Assembly (NCBI GenBank): GCA_049679965.1
Contig: JBAUGX010000039.1
Location: forward strand, 1-15,753
Source: 2-12-FULL-65-11 sp049679965
GTDB taxonomy: Bacteria; Acidobacteriota; Vicinamibacteria; Vicinamibacterales; CAVVIG01
Length of the DNA stretch: 15,753 nt
Reading direction: 5' to 3'
The notes under the pieces are model-generated. The model saw only the letters and a list, made by a program, of their open reading frames with translations. It was not told where the DNA came from and did no database searches. Positions 7,173-14,384 of the stretch are shown in pieces; the first letter of the stretch is position 1; each line of letters opens with the position of its first letter. A program made the position numbers and the translations under genes.

Positions 7173-8381
7173 TCAGCGTGAGGTGGCGGCGCGAACCGGA
7201 GCGTGGCGGGCCACGAAGTTCAATAGACGCGCACTGCCCTCTCGGAGATTGTCCATCGAGGTCGCGTACGAAATGCGGACGAATCCGGGTGCGTCGAACG
7301 CCTCTCCTTGCGTCAACGCGACCTTCTCCTCTTCGAGCAGCGCCTCGGCAAAGGCCGTGGTCGTCGGCAGTCCGCTGGGGCTCAGCACGCGGCTCACGTC
7401 AACGAATAGGTAGAACGCGCCGTCCGGTTTGCGGCAGCGCATGCGTGGATCGACTGCCAGCCAGGCGTGCAACTGGTCGCGGCGCTTCCGGTACTCGTCG
7501 AGCATCGCCTTGACTGGCGCCTGCGACCCGATGAGTGCGGCTACCACGGCCTTCTGTGTGACCGACGAGACGTTCGATGTCGAATGTCCCTGAATGGCGG
7601 CCGATGCCGCGATGAGCGGCGCCGGGCCGACGGCCCAACCGCAACGCCATCCCGTCATCGCGTAAGCCTTGGAGGCCGAGCCGCACAGGACGGTGAGGTC
7701 GCGGCAGGTGCGCGCCGCGATAGCCGGCAGATTATGCGGGGTCGCATCGTAGATCAGGTGCTCGTAGCACAAATCGAGAACGAGCCAGATGTCCTGCCGC
7801 GCGGCCGCTTCCGCAATCGCCGCGAAGTCTGGCTCCGAGATCAGCACGCCGGTCGGGTTACACGGCGAGTTGACGATGATGCCGCGCGTTCGCAGTGTCA
7901 CGGCGTCGAGGATCGTCCTGGCGTGAATCGCGAAGCCGTCCTCGGGCCTGGTGCGCACGACGATGGGTGTGGCCTCGGCCAGCTTGACCTGCTCGGTCAG
8001 CGTCGGCCAGTACGGGGCGTGCGTGATCACTTCGTCGCCCGGTCCGAAGAGCGCCAGCGCCGTGTTGTAGAGGGCCTGCTTGCCTCCGGCCGAGACGATG
8101 ACTTCAGACTCCGAGTAGTCCACGCCGTAGTCGGCGCGGTAGCGATCGCAAATCGCACGCTTGAGCTCGGCGAAGCCGCCGACGGGCGTGTACTTCGAGA
8201 AGTTCTGATCGATGGCGGCGTGCGCCGCGGCCTTGATGGGATCGGGCGTCGCGAAGTCCGGCTCGCCCGCCCCGAGGTCGATCACCTTGACGCCGGAGCG
8301 ACGCATCCGGTCCACGGTCGCCGTCACCTTCATCATCGGCGACTCGGCGATCCGCCTGATTCGATCGGCCAATCGGGGCAT
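7173..8381 (-). CDS. Class I/II PLP-dependent aminotransferase (aspartate aminotransferase-like)
   Basis: A 402-residue fold-type I aminotransferase of the Ib aspartate aminotransferase type, which moves amino groups between aspartate (or a related amino acid) and 2-oxoglutarate; this group also includes prephenate aminotransferases. It shows the N-terminal VIDLGAGEPDFATPD, substrate-loop KYTPVGG, NPTG at 175-178, the PLP-pyridine Asp at about 203 (VLDLCYEHLIYD), the Schiff-base lysine K238 in GSASKAYAMTGWR and the carboxylate-binding Arg at about 369 (VRISYATS). The exact substrate cannot be read from sequence, so no symbol is given. The ATG overlaps the coaD stop in TAATG, indicating coupled translation. 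Confidence 0.93.
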   Translation of the reverse strand: MPRLADRIRRIAESPMMKVTATVDRMRRSGVKVIDLGAGEPDFATPDPIKAAAHAAIDQNFSKYTPVGGFAELKRAICDRYRADYGVDYSESEVIVSAGGKQALYNTALALFGPGDEVITHAPYWPTLTEQVKLAEATPIVVRTRPEDGFAIHARTILDAVTLRTRGIIVNSPCNPTGVLISEPDFAAIAEAAARQDIWLVLDLCYEHLIYDATPHNLPAIAARTCRDLTVLCGSASKAYAMTGWRCGWAVGPAPLIAASAAIQGHSTSNVSSVTQKAVVAALIGSQAPVKAMLDEYRKRRDQLHAWLAVDPRMRCRKPDGAFYLFVDVSRVLSPSGLPTTTAFAEALLEEEKVALTQGEAFDAPGFVRISYATSMDNLREGSARLLNFVARHAPVRAATSR

Positions 8382-8866
8382 TATCGAATCGAGACCTTTT
8401 CCCGAAGCCGCGCTTCGACAAGATCAGGGACCAGGCCGTGCACCCGTCCGCCGAGCGTGAACACTTCCTTGATCAGGCGGGAACTGATGTACGTGTACTG
8501 CTCGGCCGGCATCATGAACACGGTTTCGATGTTCGAGTCGAGCCGCCGGTTCATGAGCGCCATCTGGAACTCGAACTCGAAGTCCGACACCGCGCGCAGG
8601 CCCCGGACGATGACGTTGGCCTGCTTTTTCTCCATGTAGTCGACCAGGAGCCCGTCAAACGTGTCGACTTCGACATTCTTCTGATCTTTGAAGACCGCTC
8701 GCGCAATGTCCACGCGCTCGGCGGTCGTAAAGAGCGGGGCCTTCTCGGCATTGATGAGGATCGCCACGATGATGCGGTCGAACAGCCGCGCGCCGCGCGC
8801 GATGATGTCCACGTGACCGTTGGTCACCGGGTCGAAGGTGCCGGGGTAGACGGCGAGGGTTGACAT
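8381..8866 (-). CDS. coaD: Phosphopantetheine adenylyltransferase CoaD
   Basis: Catalyses the fourth step of CoA biosynthesis: 4'-phosphopantetheine plus ATP gives dephospho-CoA. The 161-residue length is typical. It has the nucleotidyltransferase signature YPGTFDPVTNGHVD with catalytic H18, the RGLRAVSDFEFE segment at 88-99 and the ISSRLIKE motif at 127-134. It follows rsmD, a pairing found in many bacterial phyla, but with a 98-base gap here that carries an inverted repeat. The ATG at 8866 has only a weak AGGTG very close to the start. The TAA stop overlaps the aminotransferase ATG by one base. Confidence 0.98.
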   Translation of the reverse strand: MSTLAVYPGTFDPVTNGHVDIIARGARLFDRIIVAILINAEKAPLFTTAERVDIARAVFKDQKNVEVDTFDGLLVDYMEKKQANVIVRGLRAVSDFEFEFQMALMNRRLDSNIETVFMMPAEQYTYISSRLIKEVFTLGGRVHGLVPDLVEARLREKVSIR

Positions 8867-8885
8867 ACACCTAGAAAGGCAAAAG

Positions 8886-8968
8886 TTAAAAGTGAGAACT
8901 CAAAAGGACTGGATCACGCTGTCGACTCGCTTCCGATCTCTCATCGTCCTTTTCCCTTCAACTTCTAA
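8886..8968. repeat. AT-rich imperfect inverted repeat between rsmD and coaD
   Basis: Left arm 8886-8909 and right arm 8946-8968 pair at about 18 of 24 positions with one 1-base gap. The loop-proximal 8 bp (AAAAGGAC/GTCCTTTT) are perfect and the loop is 36 bases. Both arms are strongly purine/pyrimidine-biased and A/T-rich, unlike the GC-rich surroundings. The right arm covers the rsmD stop codon. It could be an intergenic REP/MITE-like element or an mRNA hairpin. Confidence 0.55.
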
Positions 8969-9531
8969 GTTGTGACTTCATAGAACGCCAGCGCGCTGTC
9001 GCCCGCCGGCTGCTCGCGCGAGCGGAAGAGCCGCCCCGCTCTCAGGGGCACGGGCGCGCGCCGGGCGTGCTCCAACACCACGATCCCACCTGGCGCCAGC
9101 ACCTCACCAGCCGCGGCGAGCACAGACTCGAAGGCGGCGCTCACGGCGTACGGCGGATCGAGCAGGACGATGTCGAACGGGTCGAATGAGCCGGGCGGCG
9201 TCGTATCGCGCAGCGACGCGAGCGCGCGAGCGACATCGGTGCGGATAATAGCATAGCCATTCGTCACGCCACATCGCTCGAGATTGGCCGCAATCAGCGC
9301 CTGCGCGCGAGTGTCTTGCTCGATAAACGTGACCGTCGACGCACCGCGGCTGAGCGCCTCGATACCAAGCGCCCCCGTACCGGCGTAGCCGTCAACCACC
9401 CGCGCCCCGGCGATGCGCGGCGCGAGAATGTTGAAGATCGTCTCGCGCAGCTTGTCGGACGTGGGGCGCAGCCCTTCCCAGTCGGGTGGCTTGAGACGTC
9501 GGCCCTTGAGCGACCCCGCAATCACACGCAT
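8965..9531 (-). CDS. rsmD: 16S rRNA (guanine-966-N2)-methyltransferase RsmD
   Basis: SAM-dependent methyltransferase that modifies G966 of 16S rRNA in the assembled small subunit. The 188-residue length is typical. It has the N-terminal family signature MRVIAGSLKGRRL followed by LRPTSDKLRETIFNIL, SAM motif I VVDGYAGTGALGIEALSRGA (from about residue 46) and the catalytic DPPY at 125-128. The start ATG directly precedes the family's conserved MRVIAG. It lies 53 bases after the recG stop and 98 bases before coaD; the recG-rsmD-coaD order is common in bacteria and suggests one transcript. Confidence 0.97.
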   Translation of the reverse strand: MRVIAGSLKGRRLKPPDWEGLRPTSDKLRETIFNILAPRIAGARVVDGYAGTGALGIEALSRGASTVTFIEQDTRAQALIAANLERCGVTNGYAIIRTDVARALASLRDTTPPGSFDPFDIVLLDPPYAVSAAFESVLAAAGEVLAPGGIVVLEHARRAPVPLRAGRLFRSREQPAGDSALAFYEVTT

Positions 9532-9584
9532 GCTGTATGTTGCATCGATTGCGTCGTACGTGGGGTCCGGCTTCAGCGGGACCG

Positions 9585-11684
9585 CTAGCCGACTTCGATC
9601 AGCTTGAAGCGGGCCTCCCAGTTGGCCAGCAGCTTTTCGATTGCCGCCGGCGCAGGCGCCTCTCGCGCAAACCAGTGCGCCGCCTCCCGCCCTGCGGTGT
9701 CGAGCAGCTCTCGGTCGCGCACGAGATCGATGAGCCTGAAGGTCGGCATGCCCGCTTGCCTGGTGCCGAAGAAATCACCGGGCCCTCGCAGCAACAGGTC
9801 GCGCTCGGCGATCTCGAACCCGTCGGTGGTCTCCGTCATCGCCTTCAGCCGTTCGCGTGCGTCCTCGGACAAGGGCGACTGATACAGCAGCACGCAGTGC
9901 GACTGGTGCGCGCCCCGCCCGACCCGGCCGCGAAGCTGATGGAGCTGCGAGAGCCCGAATCGCTCGGCGTGCTCGATGATCATGACGCTCGCGTTCGGCA
10001 CGTCGATCCCGACCTCAATCACCGTCGTCGATACCAGCACGTGCAGTTCGCCGGCGACGAACGCTTTCATCACGCGATCTTTCCCATCCGGTTTCATCCG
10101 GCCGTGCAGCAGACCGACGCGATAGGCCGGAAAGACCTCCTGTGACAGGTGGTCCGCCATCTCCGTGGCGGCCTTCAGATCGACTCTGTCGGATTCCTCG
10201 ACCAGCGGGTAGACGACGTAGGCCTGGCGGCCCTGTTCGAGTTCCTTGCGGATGAATGCGTACACCTCGTCTCGCCGCGACTCGGGCTTGGCCATCGTCG
10301 TGATCGGGAGCCGGCCCGGCGGCATGTCGCGGATGACCGACACATCGAGATCGCCGTAGACGGTCAAGGCCAATGTTCGCGGGATGGGCGTCGCCGTCAT
10401 CACCAGCACGTCGGGATGCAGGCCCTTGGTGCGCAGCGTCGCGCGTTGCAGGACGCCAAAGCGGTGCTGTTCGTCGATGACGACCAGCCCCAGTTGATGG
10501 AACCGCACGTCGCCCTCAACGAGGGCATGGGTGCCGACGACGAGATGAATCGTGCCGCCTTCGATCAGAGCGAGCTGTTCGCGTCGAGCGGCAGCGCTGG
10601 TCGATCCGGTCAGCAGCGCGATGCGAAAACGTGACGACCGCAGCAGACGCGCAATGTTGATGAAGTGCTGCTCGGCCAGGATCTCGGTTGGCGCCATGAA
10701 GGCGACCTGCAGCCCGTTTTCCATCGCGACGAGCGAGGCCAGGAGCGCGACGATGGTCTTGCCGGCGCCGACGTCACCCTGCAACAAGCGGTTCATCGGG
10801 TAGCGCCGCTGCAAGTCGTCGACGATTTCCTTGAGCGCCTGCCGCTGACCGCCCGTCAGCCGGAACGGCAGCACGCGGCGCGCCGACTCGCGGATCCGGT
10901 CGTCCACCAGCACCGGCGCAGGCTTCTGATCCATCGCCGCCGCCTGCCGCTTGGCCAATACGCCCAGATGAAACAGAAACGCCTCCTCGAAGATCAGGCG
11001 GCGTTGGGCAGGAGTCGCAAACCGGTTCAGCTCATCGATCGACGCCTGGGCGGGCGGAAAATGCGCTTCGACGAGCGCCGCGCGGCGCGATGGCAGCTCA
11101 AGCCGTGCGCGCACCTCCTCAGGAACGGAATCGGCCAGATCGGCCGGCACGCGCTGCAGCGCCTCGTGGACGAGCTTGCGCTGCATTTTCGGCGTGACGG
11201 TCCCGGCTCGTTCGTACACCGGCACCACACGTCCTGTGTGGATGGTCTCTCCCTCTTCCTCCTCCAGAATCTCGTATTGCGGATTGATGATCTGGAGGCC
11301 GGCGCCGCCGCGTATCTCAACGGGACCATAGAACACGACGTGTTGCCCGACGGTGAAGACGTCGCGCAGAAACGGCTGATTGAGCCAGGTAATGCGCAGC
11401 GGTCCGCTCGCGTCGGCGACGAGCGCCTCGAAGATCTTGAAGCCGGGCCGGCGCGTTGAGCGAAGGCCGCAGCTCAGAATACGTGCGGCGATCGATGCGC
11501 TCTCGCCGGGTTTGAGCGACGCGATCGGCTGGAGGCGGCTGCGATCTTCGTACCGAATGGGAAAGCGGTACAGCAGGTCTTCAACGGTGTGCAGCCCGAT
11601 ATGGCTGAAATCGGCGGCGCGGCGGGGACCGACGCCCTTGAGAAACTGCAGCGGTGTCGCAAGTACCTCGTCGGGTGACGGCAC
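9585..11684 (-). CDS. recG: ATP-dependent DNA helicase RecG
   Basis: Superfamily 2 helicase that reverses stalled replication forks and processes branched DNA. The 699 residues are close to the usual length. An N-terminal helix-hairpin-like stretch (LQFLKGVGPRRAADFSHIGL) leads into the OB-fold wedge domain (about 60-150). Then come Walker A QGDVGAGKT (about 302-310), motif II DEQHRFG at 404-410, motif III TATPIPRTLAL and motif VI QLRGRVGRG, and the C-terminal RecG domain. The start is a GTG at 11684 without a clear ribosome-binding site; it fits the family N-terminus. It lies 37 bases after the preceding envelope-stress gene, so it might be served by read-through from that operon or by its own weak promoter. 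Confidence 0.98.
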   Translation of the reverse strand: MPSPDEVLATPLQFLKGVGPRRAADFSHIGLHTVEDLLYRFPIRYEDRSRLQPIASLKPGESASIAARILSCGLRSTRRPGFKIFEALVADASGPLRITWLNQPFLRDVFTVGQHVVFYGPVEIRGGAGLQIINPQYEILEEEEGETIHTGRVVPVYERAGTVTPKMQRKLVHEALQRVPADLADSVPEEVRARLELPSRRAALVEAHFPPAQASIDELNRFATPAQRRLIFEEAFLFHLGVLAKRQAAAMDQKPAPVLVDDRIRESARRVLPFRLTGGQRQALKEIVDDLQRRYPMNRLLQGDVGAGKTIVALLASLVAMENGLQVAFMAPTEILAEQHFINIARLLRSSRFRIALLTGSTSAAARREQLALIEGGTIHLVVGTHALVEGDVRFHQLGLVVIDEQHRFGVLQRATLRTKGLHPDVLVMTATPIPRTLALTVYGDLDVSVIRDMPPGRLPITTMAKPESRRDEVYAFIRKELEQGRQAYVVYPLVEESDRVDLKAATEMADHLSQEVFPAYRVGLLHGRMKPDGKDRVMKAFVAGELHVLVSTTVIEVGIDVPNASVMIIEHAERFGLSQLHQLRGRVGRGAHQSHCVLLYQSPLSEDARERLKAMTETTDGFEIAERDLLLRGPGDFFGTRQAGMPTFRLIDLVRDRELLDTAGREAAHWFAREAPAPAAIEKLLANWEARFKLIEVG

Positions 11685-11721
11685 CGCACTATTATCGCGT
11701 GTCCGCGAATCGCGGGGAGAA

Positions 11722-12291
11722 CTACGGCTGCGCCCTGAGGCGATTGGCCTGGCGGGCGCGTGTGACGAGCTCCAACTTCCGACGCTCCATCAGCTCCTCG
11801 AACACGCGGAACTTGGCCTGCTGCCTGACGTCGAGCACCGAATCGACGCCCTCGTACGCCTTCTTGATGTCAACGCTCGATCGCGCGTCGGCCTCCTCGA
11901 GTGCCCGGAGTCGATCCTTGAGCAGGACGTCGTCGCCCTGCCCGGCGTTCACGAGCCGAGCCAGTTCCAGGACGAGGCGTGTGTGCTCCTGCAGCGATCT
12001 TCGGCGAATGTCCTGCAGCGCTTTGAAACGCACCAGGAACTGGGGATATTTTTCGTCGCCGATGGCTAGCTGTTCCTGCGCCTGCACCAACGCGTACGCG
12101 TCGAACAGTCGCTGGATCTCGGCCGGCGCGACCCCAGGCGGATCGGCGGGCGCGACGGCACCCGGCCCCTGTGGCGGCTGCAGAGCTTGTCGCCGGCCTT
12201 GCCGCTGTGCCTGGGCCTCGACCGATGCCAATCCGGCCATGACGACGGCCGTAACGACGAGCAGTTTCAGCAGAGATTTCATCATACTCAT
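11722..12291 (-). CDS. Exported helical protein, Spy/CpxP (LTxxQ)-like
   Basis: A 189-residue protein with a clear signal peptide: MKSLLK, a hydrophobic core LLVVTAVVMAGLA and cleavage near AQA (about residue 28). A Gln/Pro/Gly-rich linker follows, then only predicted helix, rich in charged residues. The segment LDVRQQAKFRVFEE at 153-166 resembles the LTxxQ motif of Spy/CpxP/ZraP periplasmic stress proteins, preceded by an RRSLQEHTRLVLEL helix as in that fold. The match is by pattern only, so the function (periplasmic chaperone or metal sensor) is inference. It follows the anti-sigma gene by 18 bases, which suits a stress-sigma target or sensor. Start codons at 12291, 12285 and 12282 are all possible; the first is used here. 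It could also be an unrelated lineage-specific exported protein. Confidence 0.75.
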   Translation of the reverse strand: MSMMKSLLKLLVVTAVVMAGLASVEAQAQRQGRRQALQPPQGPGAVAPADPPGVAPAEIQRLFDAYALVQAQEQLAIGDEKYPQFLVRFKALQDIRRRSLQEHTRLVLELARLVNAGQGDDVLLKDRLRALEEADARSSVDIKKAYEGVDSVLDVRQQAKFRVFEELMERRKLELVTRARQANRLRAQP

Positions 12292-12297
12292 GTGTTT

Positions 12298-12309
12298 GCG
12301 GGGCCCCGC
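12298..12309. repeat. Perfect 12-bp palindrome in the anti-sigma/Spy-like gap
   Basis: GCGGGGCCCCGC is self-complementary and fills most of the 18-base gap between the anti-sigma stop and the next start, where a ribosome site would be expected. No Shine-Dalgarno sequence is seen there. It may be chance in high-GC DNA. Confidence 0.4.
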
Positions 12310-12957
12310 TTACGCCCGCGGCCTCGCCAGTTCTTCCTGTAACAGTTGCTGCAATTCGCGACGCTCGCCGTCCGTGAGCGTGCTGACGACATCATTGGCG
12401 CCGCCGACGTGTGCCGGCACCGTCAGGCCGGCCTCATTTGCCCCATCGAAGTCCAGGTCCGCCGACAGATCGGCGACGAGCGACAGCGTCGGATCGTCGG
12501 CGCCGCCGAGTGCCGAAAGCGACGCCGCCTCCGTGACGACGTCGGCCGCGGCGGCCGCGCCGGGCACTGGCGCGGCCGGAGCCATCACGTAGCCGGTCAA
12601 CGCGACCGCCACGGCGACGAGCGCAACGGCGCCCCCGAGTGGCATGGCACCCGACCAGTGCCATTGGCCCCATGCGCCGAGCAACGCCCATCGGTCTCGT
12701 CGGGGAGGATTGCGTGGAGATCCCTCAGCATCCACCGCTTCGCGCACTCGGGCGGAGAAGTGATCCCAGAACAGCGGCGAGGGCTCCGACACATCATTGC
12801 CAGCACCGACCTGGGCGCCCGACAGGCTCGACAGGCTTGCGCGCAGATCCACCAGCTGGCGGCGGCACTTCGCGCAGGTGGACAGGTGCGGCAGGTCGGT
12901 CTCGGCGCGCGCGCCTTCCGCGAGGTCGATGAACTCGTCCGGGCTGAGGTGCTTCAT
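12310..12957 (-). CDS. Zinc-finger anti-sigma factor, single membrane span
   Basis: A 215-residue protein expected to hold the ECF sigma factor at the membrane until an envelope signal releases it. The N-terminal zf-HC2 domain carries H24, C28 and C31 in HLSTCAKC, the H-x3-C-x2-C signature of ZAS anti-sigma factors. A cytoplasmic linker (PSPLFWDHFSARVREAV) precedes one transmembrane helix at about 106-126, then an Ala/Asp-rich periplasmic part and a C-terminal amphipathic helix LTDGERRELQQLLQEEL. The frame is open much further upstream, but that part lies in the sigma gene and is shadow. The ATG at 12957 begins the family-like MKHLSPDEFIDLAEG and has AGGTGA at 12965-12970, 7 bases away and overlapping the sigma stop, which settles the start. 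Confidence 0.88.
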   Translation of the reverse strand: MKHLSPDEFIDLAEGARAETDLPHLSTCAKCRRQLVDLRASLSSLSGAQVGAGNDVSEPSPLFWDHFSARVREAVDAEGSPRNPPRRDRWALLGAWGQWHWSGAMPLGGAVALVAVAVALTGYVMAPAAPVPGAAAAADVVTEAASLSALGGADDPTLSLVADLSADLDFDGANEAGLTVPAHVGGANDVVSTLTDGERRELQQLLQEELARPRA

Positions 12958-12968
12958 CTGGTCATCAC

Positions 12969-13529
12969 CTACGGGATGTCGCCGCCGAGCCGCTTCTTGA
13001 GATTGCCCAGCGCGTGGAAAAAGTTCGCTTTGACGGCGCCGACCGAGCTGCCGAGCACATCGGCAATTTCCCGATGCGACATCTCGTGATACATCCGCAA
13101 TACCAGCGTCGCGCGCTGTTTTCGAGGTAGCAGCGCGATCGCGGCACGCACGCGCGCGCCGCGTTCGGCTTTGAGCACCCGGTCCGACGGCGAATCGCTG
13201 CGCGCATCGACATGCTGCCGTACGTCGATCGGCTCGCTCGCCGGCGTCTTCACGCTCACCCGGTTCAGGCACACGTTCACGCCAATCCTGTACAGCCAGG
13301 TTGCGAGCGACGACTGGCCGCGGAAGTTGCGAAGGCCTCGGAACGCCCGCAGAAAGACGTCCTGGGACAAGTCGCTCGCGTCCTCGCGATTCCCGACGAA
13401 CCGGTAGCAGAGCTGGTACACCGAGCGCCGGTGACGTTCGACGATCAGGTCGAAGGCGCCCGACCGGCCGTCGAGGCAGGCCGCCACGAGCGCCGCTTCG
13501 CCGAGTTCGGCCAGAGGCGGATCAGACAT
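12969..13529 (-). CDS. ECF-type RNA polymerase sigma factor (RpoE-like)
   Basis: From this start the protein has 186 residues, typical of ECF sigma factors. Region 2 is clear (FDLIVERHRRSVYQLCYRFVGNREDASDLSQDVFLRAFRGL, then ATWLYRIGVNVCLNR), a short linker follows, and region 4 ends the protein with an HTH (LLPRKQRATLVLRMYHEMSHREIADVLGSSVGAVKANFFHAL). The frame stays open to a TTG at 13670 and an ATG at 13643, giving 47 or 38 extra residues without family resemblance; I prefer the ATG at 13529 (MSDPPLAELGE). None of the starts has a strong ribosome site. The anti-sigma gene begins 11 bases after the stop, the usual sigma/anti-sigma arrangement. It is divergent from lexA. I found no clear ECF promoter (GGAAC...CGTC) upstream. 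Confidence 0.93.
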   Translation of the reverse strand: MSDPPLAELGEAALVAACLDGRSGAFDLIVERHRRSVYQLCYRFVGNREDASDLSQDVFLRAFRGLRNFRGQSSLATWLYRIGVNVCLNRVSVKTPASEPIDVRQHVDARSDSPSDRVLKAERGARVRAAIALLPRKQRATLVLRMYHEMSHREIADVLGSSVGAVKANFFHALGNLKKRLGGDIP

Positions 13530-13676
13530 TGGCGTGGACACGAGATCCTGGGGCACGTCGGCCGCCGGTATCCGGCGGGCGGGCGTTGCGCCGAGCAGTG
13601 ATGGCCACGTTGCGATGAGCGTCGACGTCAGCGGCGGTGACATCAGCCTGGACTGGTAGTGAGACCACAAACCGAT

Positions 13677-13709
13677 GGCGAAGGTTATATCCGATTATTG
13701 ACCTTCGCC
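13677..13709. promoter_or_regulatory. Candidate LexA operator: 9-bp inverted repeat over the lexA -35 box
   Basis: GGCGAAGGT (13677-13685) and ACCTTCGCC (13701-13709) are perfect inverted copies separated by 15 bases of AT-rich DNA. The right arm overlaps the -35 box of the lexA promoter, so a bound dimer would block RNA polymerase. LexA autorepression is general in bacteria, and LexA box sequences differ greatly between phyla. The repeat does not match the E. coli, Gram-positive or Geobacter-type boxes I know, so binding is inference. Confidence 0.6.
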
Positions 13710-13726
13710 TTTCTTTTGCGTATAGT
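13698..13726 (+). promoter_or_regulatory. Probable lexA promoter (TTGACC-17-TATAGT)
   Basis: TTGACC at 13698-13703 and TATAGT at 13721-13726 are separated by exactly 17 bases, near the sigma-70 consensus. Transcription would begin around 13733, about 20 bases before the lexA ATG. Confidence 0.75.
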
Positions 13727-13740
13727 GCTGGTGCTGGATT

Positions 13741-13746
13741 GGAGGG
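13741..13746 (+). promoter_or_regulatory. lexA ribosome-binding site GGAGGG
   Basis: A strong Shine-Dalgarno sequence 6 bases before the ATG at 13753, one of the best in the window. It fixes the lexA start. Confidence 0.8.
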
Positions 13747-13752
13747 CTCCCA

Positions 13753-14361
13753 ATGCTCCCGCTCACGAAAAGACAGCGCGAAATCCTCGATTATCTCAAC
13801 GAGTTCATCACGGCCCATGGGTACGCCCCAAGCCTGGAAGAAATCGGCAAGCGCTTCGGCCTTTCTTCGCTGGCCACCGTGCACAAGCACCTCACCAACC
13901 TGCAGGAGAAGGGCTTCATCAAGCGGGCGTGGAATCGCAGCCGATCGGTTGAGATGGTGCCCACACGCTCCGGAGGCCGGGCCGTCGACTTGCCGCTGCT
14001 CGGCTACGTCGCCGCCGGTGCGCCGATTGAGGCGGTGGCCTCGAACGAAACCATCTCGGTGCCCGAACACCTGGCCAGCGCGCGCGACACCTACGTGCTG
14101 CGTGTTCGCGGTGACTCGATGATCGAGGAACAGATTCGGGACGGCGACTTCGTGATCGTCGAAGACCGCAAGACGGCCAACAATGGCGAAATGGTCATCG
14201 CGCTGCTGCGGGGCTCGGACGTCACGCTCAAGAAGTTCTATCGCGACCCAGGCGGCAGGATCCGGTTGCAGCCGGCCAACGCCACGATGCAGCCGACGTT
14301 TGTCGACCCCGATCAGGTACAGATCCAGGGCGTGGTCGTGGGGGTGATGCGGAAGTACTGA
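13753..14361 (+). CDS. lexA: SOS repressor LexA
   Basis: Repressor of DNA-damage genes that cleaves itself when RecA-ssDNA filaments form. The 202-residue length equals that of E. coli LexA. The N-terminal winged HTH begins LTKRQREILDYLNEFI and includes GYAPSLEEIGKRFGLSSLATVHKHLTNLQEKG. The cleavage site is A88-G89 in GYVAAGAPIEA, the catalytic serine is S122 (RGDSMIEEQI) and the catalytic lysine K160 (DVTLKKFY), so self-cleavage should be intact. It has its own promoter, strong ribosome site and an inverted repeat over the -35 box. The recognition helix region (SSLATVHKHL) differs from E. coli (NAAEEHLKAL), consistent with a different DNA target. DUF3467 starts 23 bases downstream. Confidence 0.98.
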   Translation: MLPLTKRQREILDYLNEFITAHGYAPSLEEIGKRFGLSSLATVHKHLTNLQEKGFIKRAWNRSRSVEMVPTRSGGRAVDLPLLGYVAAGAPIEAVASNETISVPEHLASARDTYVLRVRGDSMIEEQIRDGDFVIVEDRKTANNGEMVIALLRGSDVTLKKFYRDPGGRIRLQPANATMQPTFVDPDQVQIQGVVVGVMRKY

Positions 14362-14384
14362 CGCTTTTTCGATTAGACTGGGGC

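Noticed and set aside
7467..8639. A 390-codon open frame on the plus strand opposite the aminotransferase and coaD
   Set aside because: Composition is Arg/Val/Asp-rich shadow sequence, and both minus-strand genes have clear catalytic motifs.
8918..8942. Resemblance of the loop sequence to the start of a sequencing adapter (AGATCGGAAG)
   Set aside because: Only about 10 bases match and the flanking bases do not continue the adapter, so it looks like chance.
8900..8944. A 14-codon open frame (MRDRKRVDSVIQSF) on the minus strand within the rsmD-coaD inverted repeat
   Set aside because: Too short and confined to the repeat loop; no support for it as a leader peptide beyond a purine-rich sequence before its ATG.
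11703..11715. CCGCGA-A-TCGCGG palindrome before recG
   Set aside because: The one-base centre leaves only a weak hairpin, and such CG palindromes are expected by chance in this base composition.
12958..13272. N-terminal extension of the anti-sigma frame to 13272
   Set aside because: The extra 105 residues lie inside the sigma factor gene and look like shadow sequence; the ATG at 12957 has a ribosome site and matches the zf-HC2 family start.
13677..13717. The lexA inverted repeat plus the following TTTCTTTT as an intrinsic terminator
   Set aside because: No plus-strand gene lies upstream to be terminated, and the right arm contains part of the lexA -35 box, so an operator is more sensible.
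14374..14379. TAGACT before DUF3467 as a -10 box
   Set aside because: No acceptable -35 box at 16-18 bases upstream, and the gene is close enough to lexA to share its mRNA.
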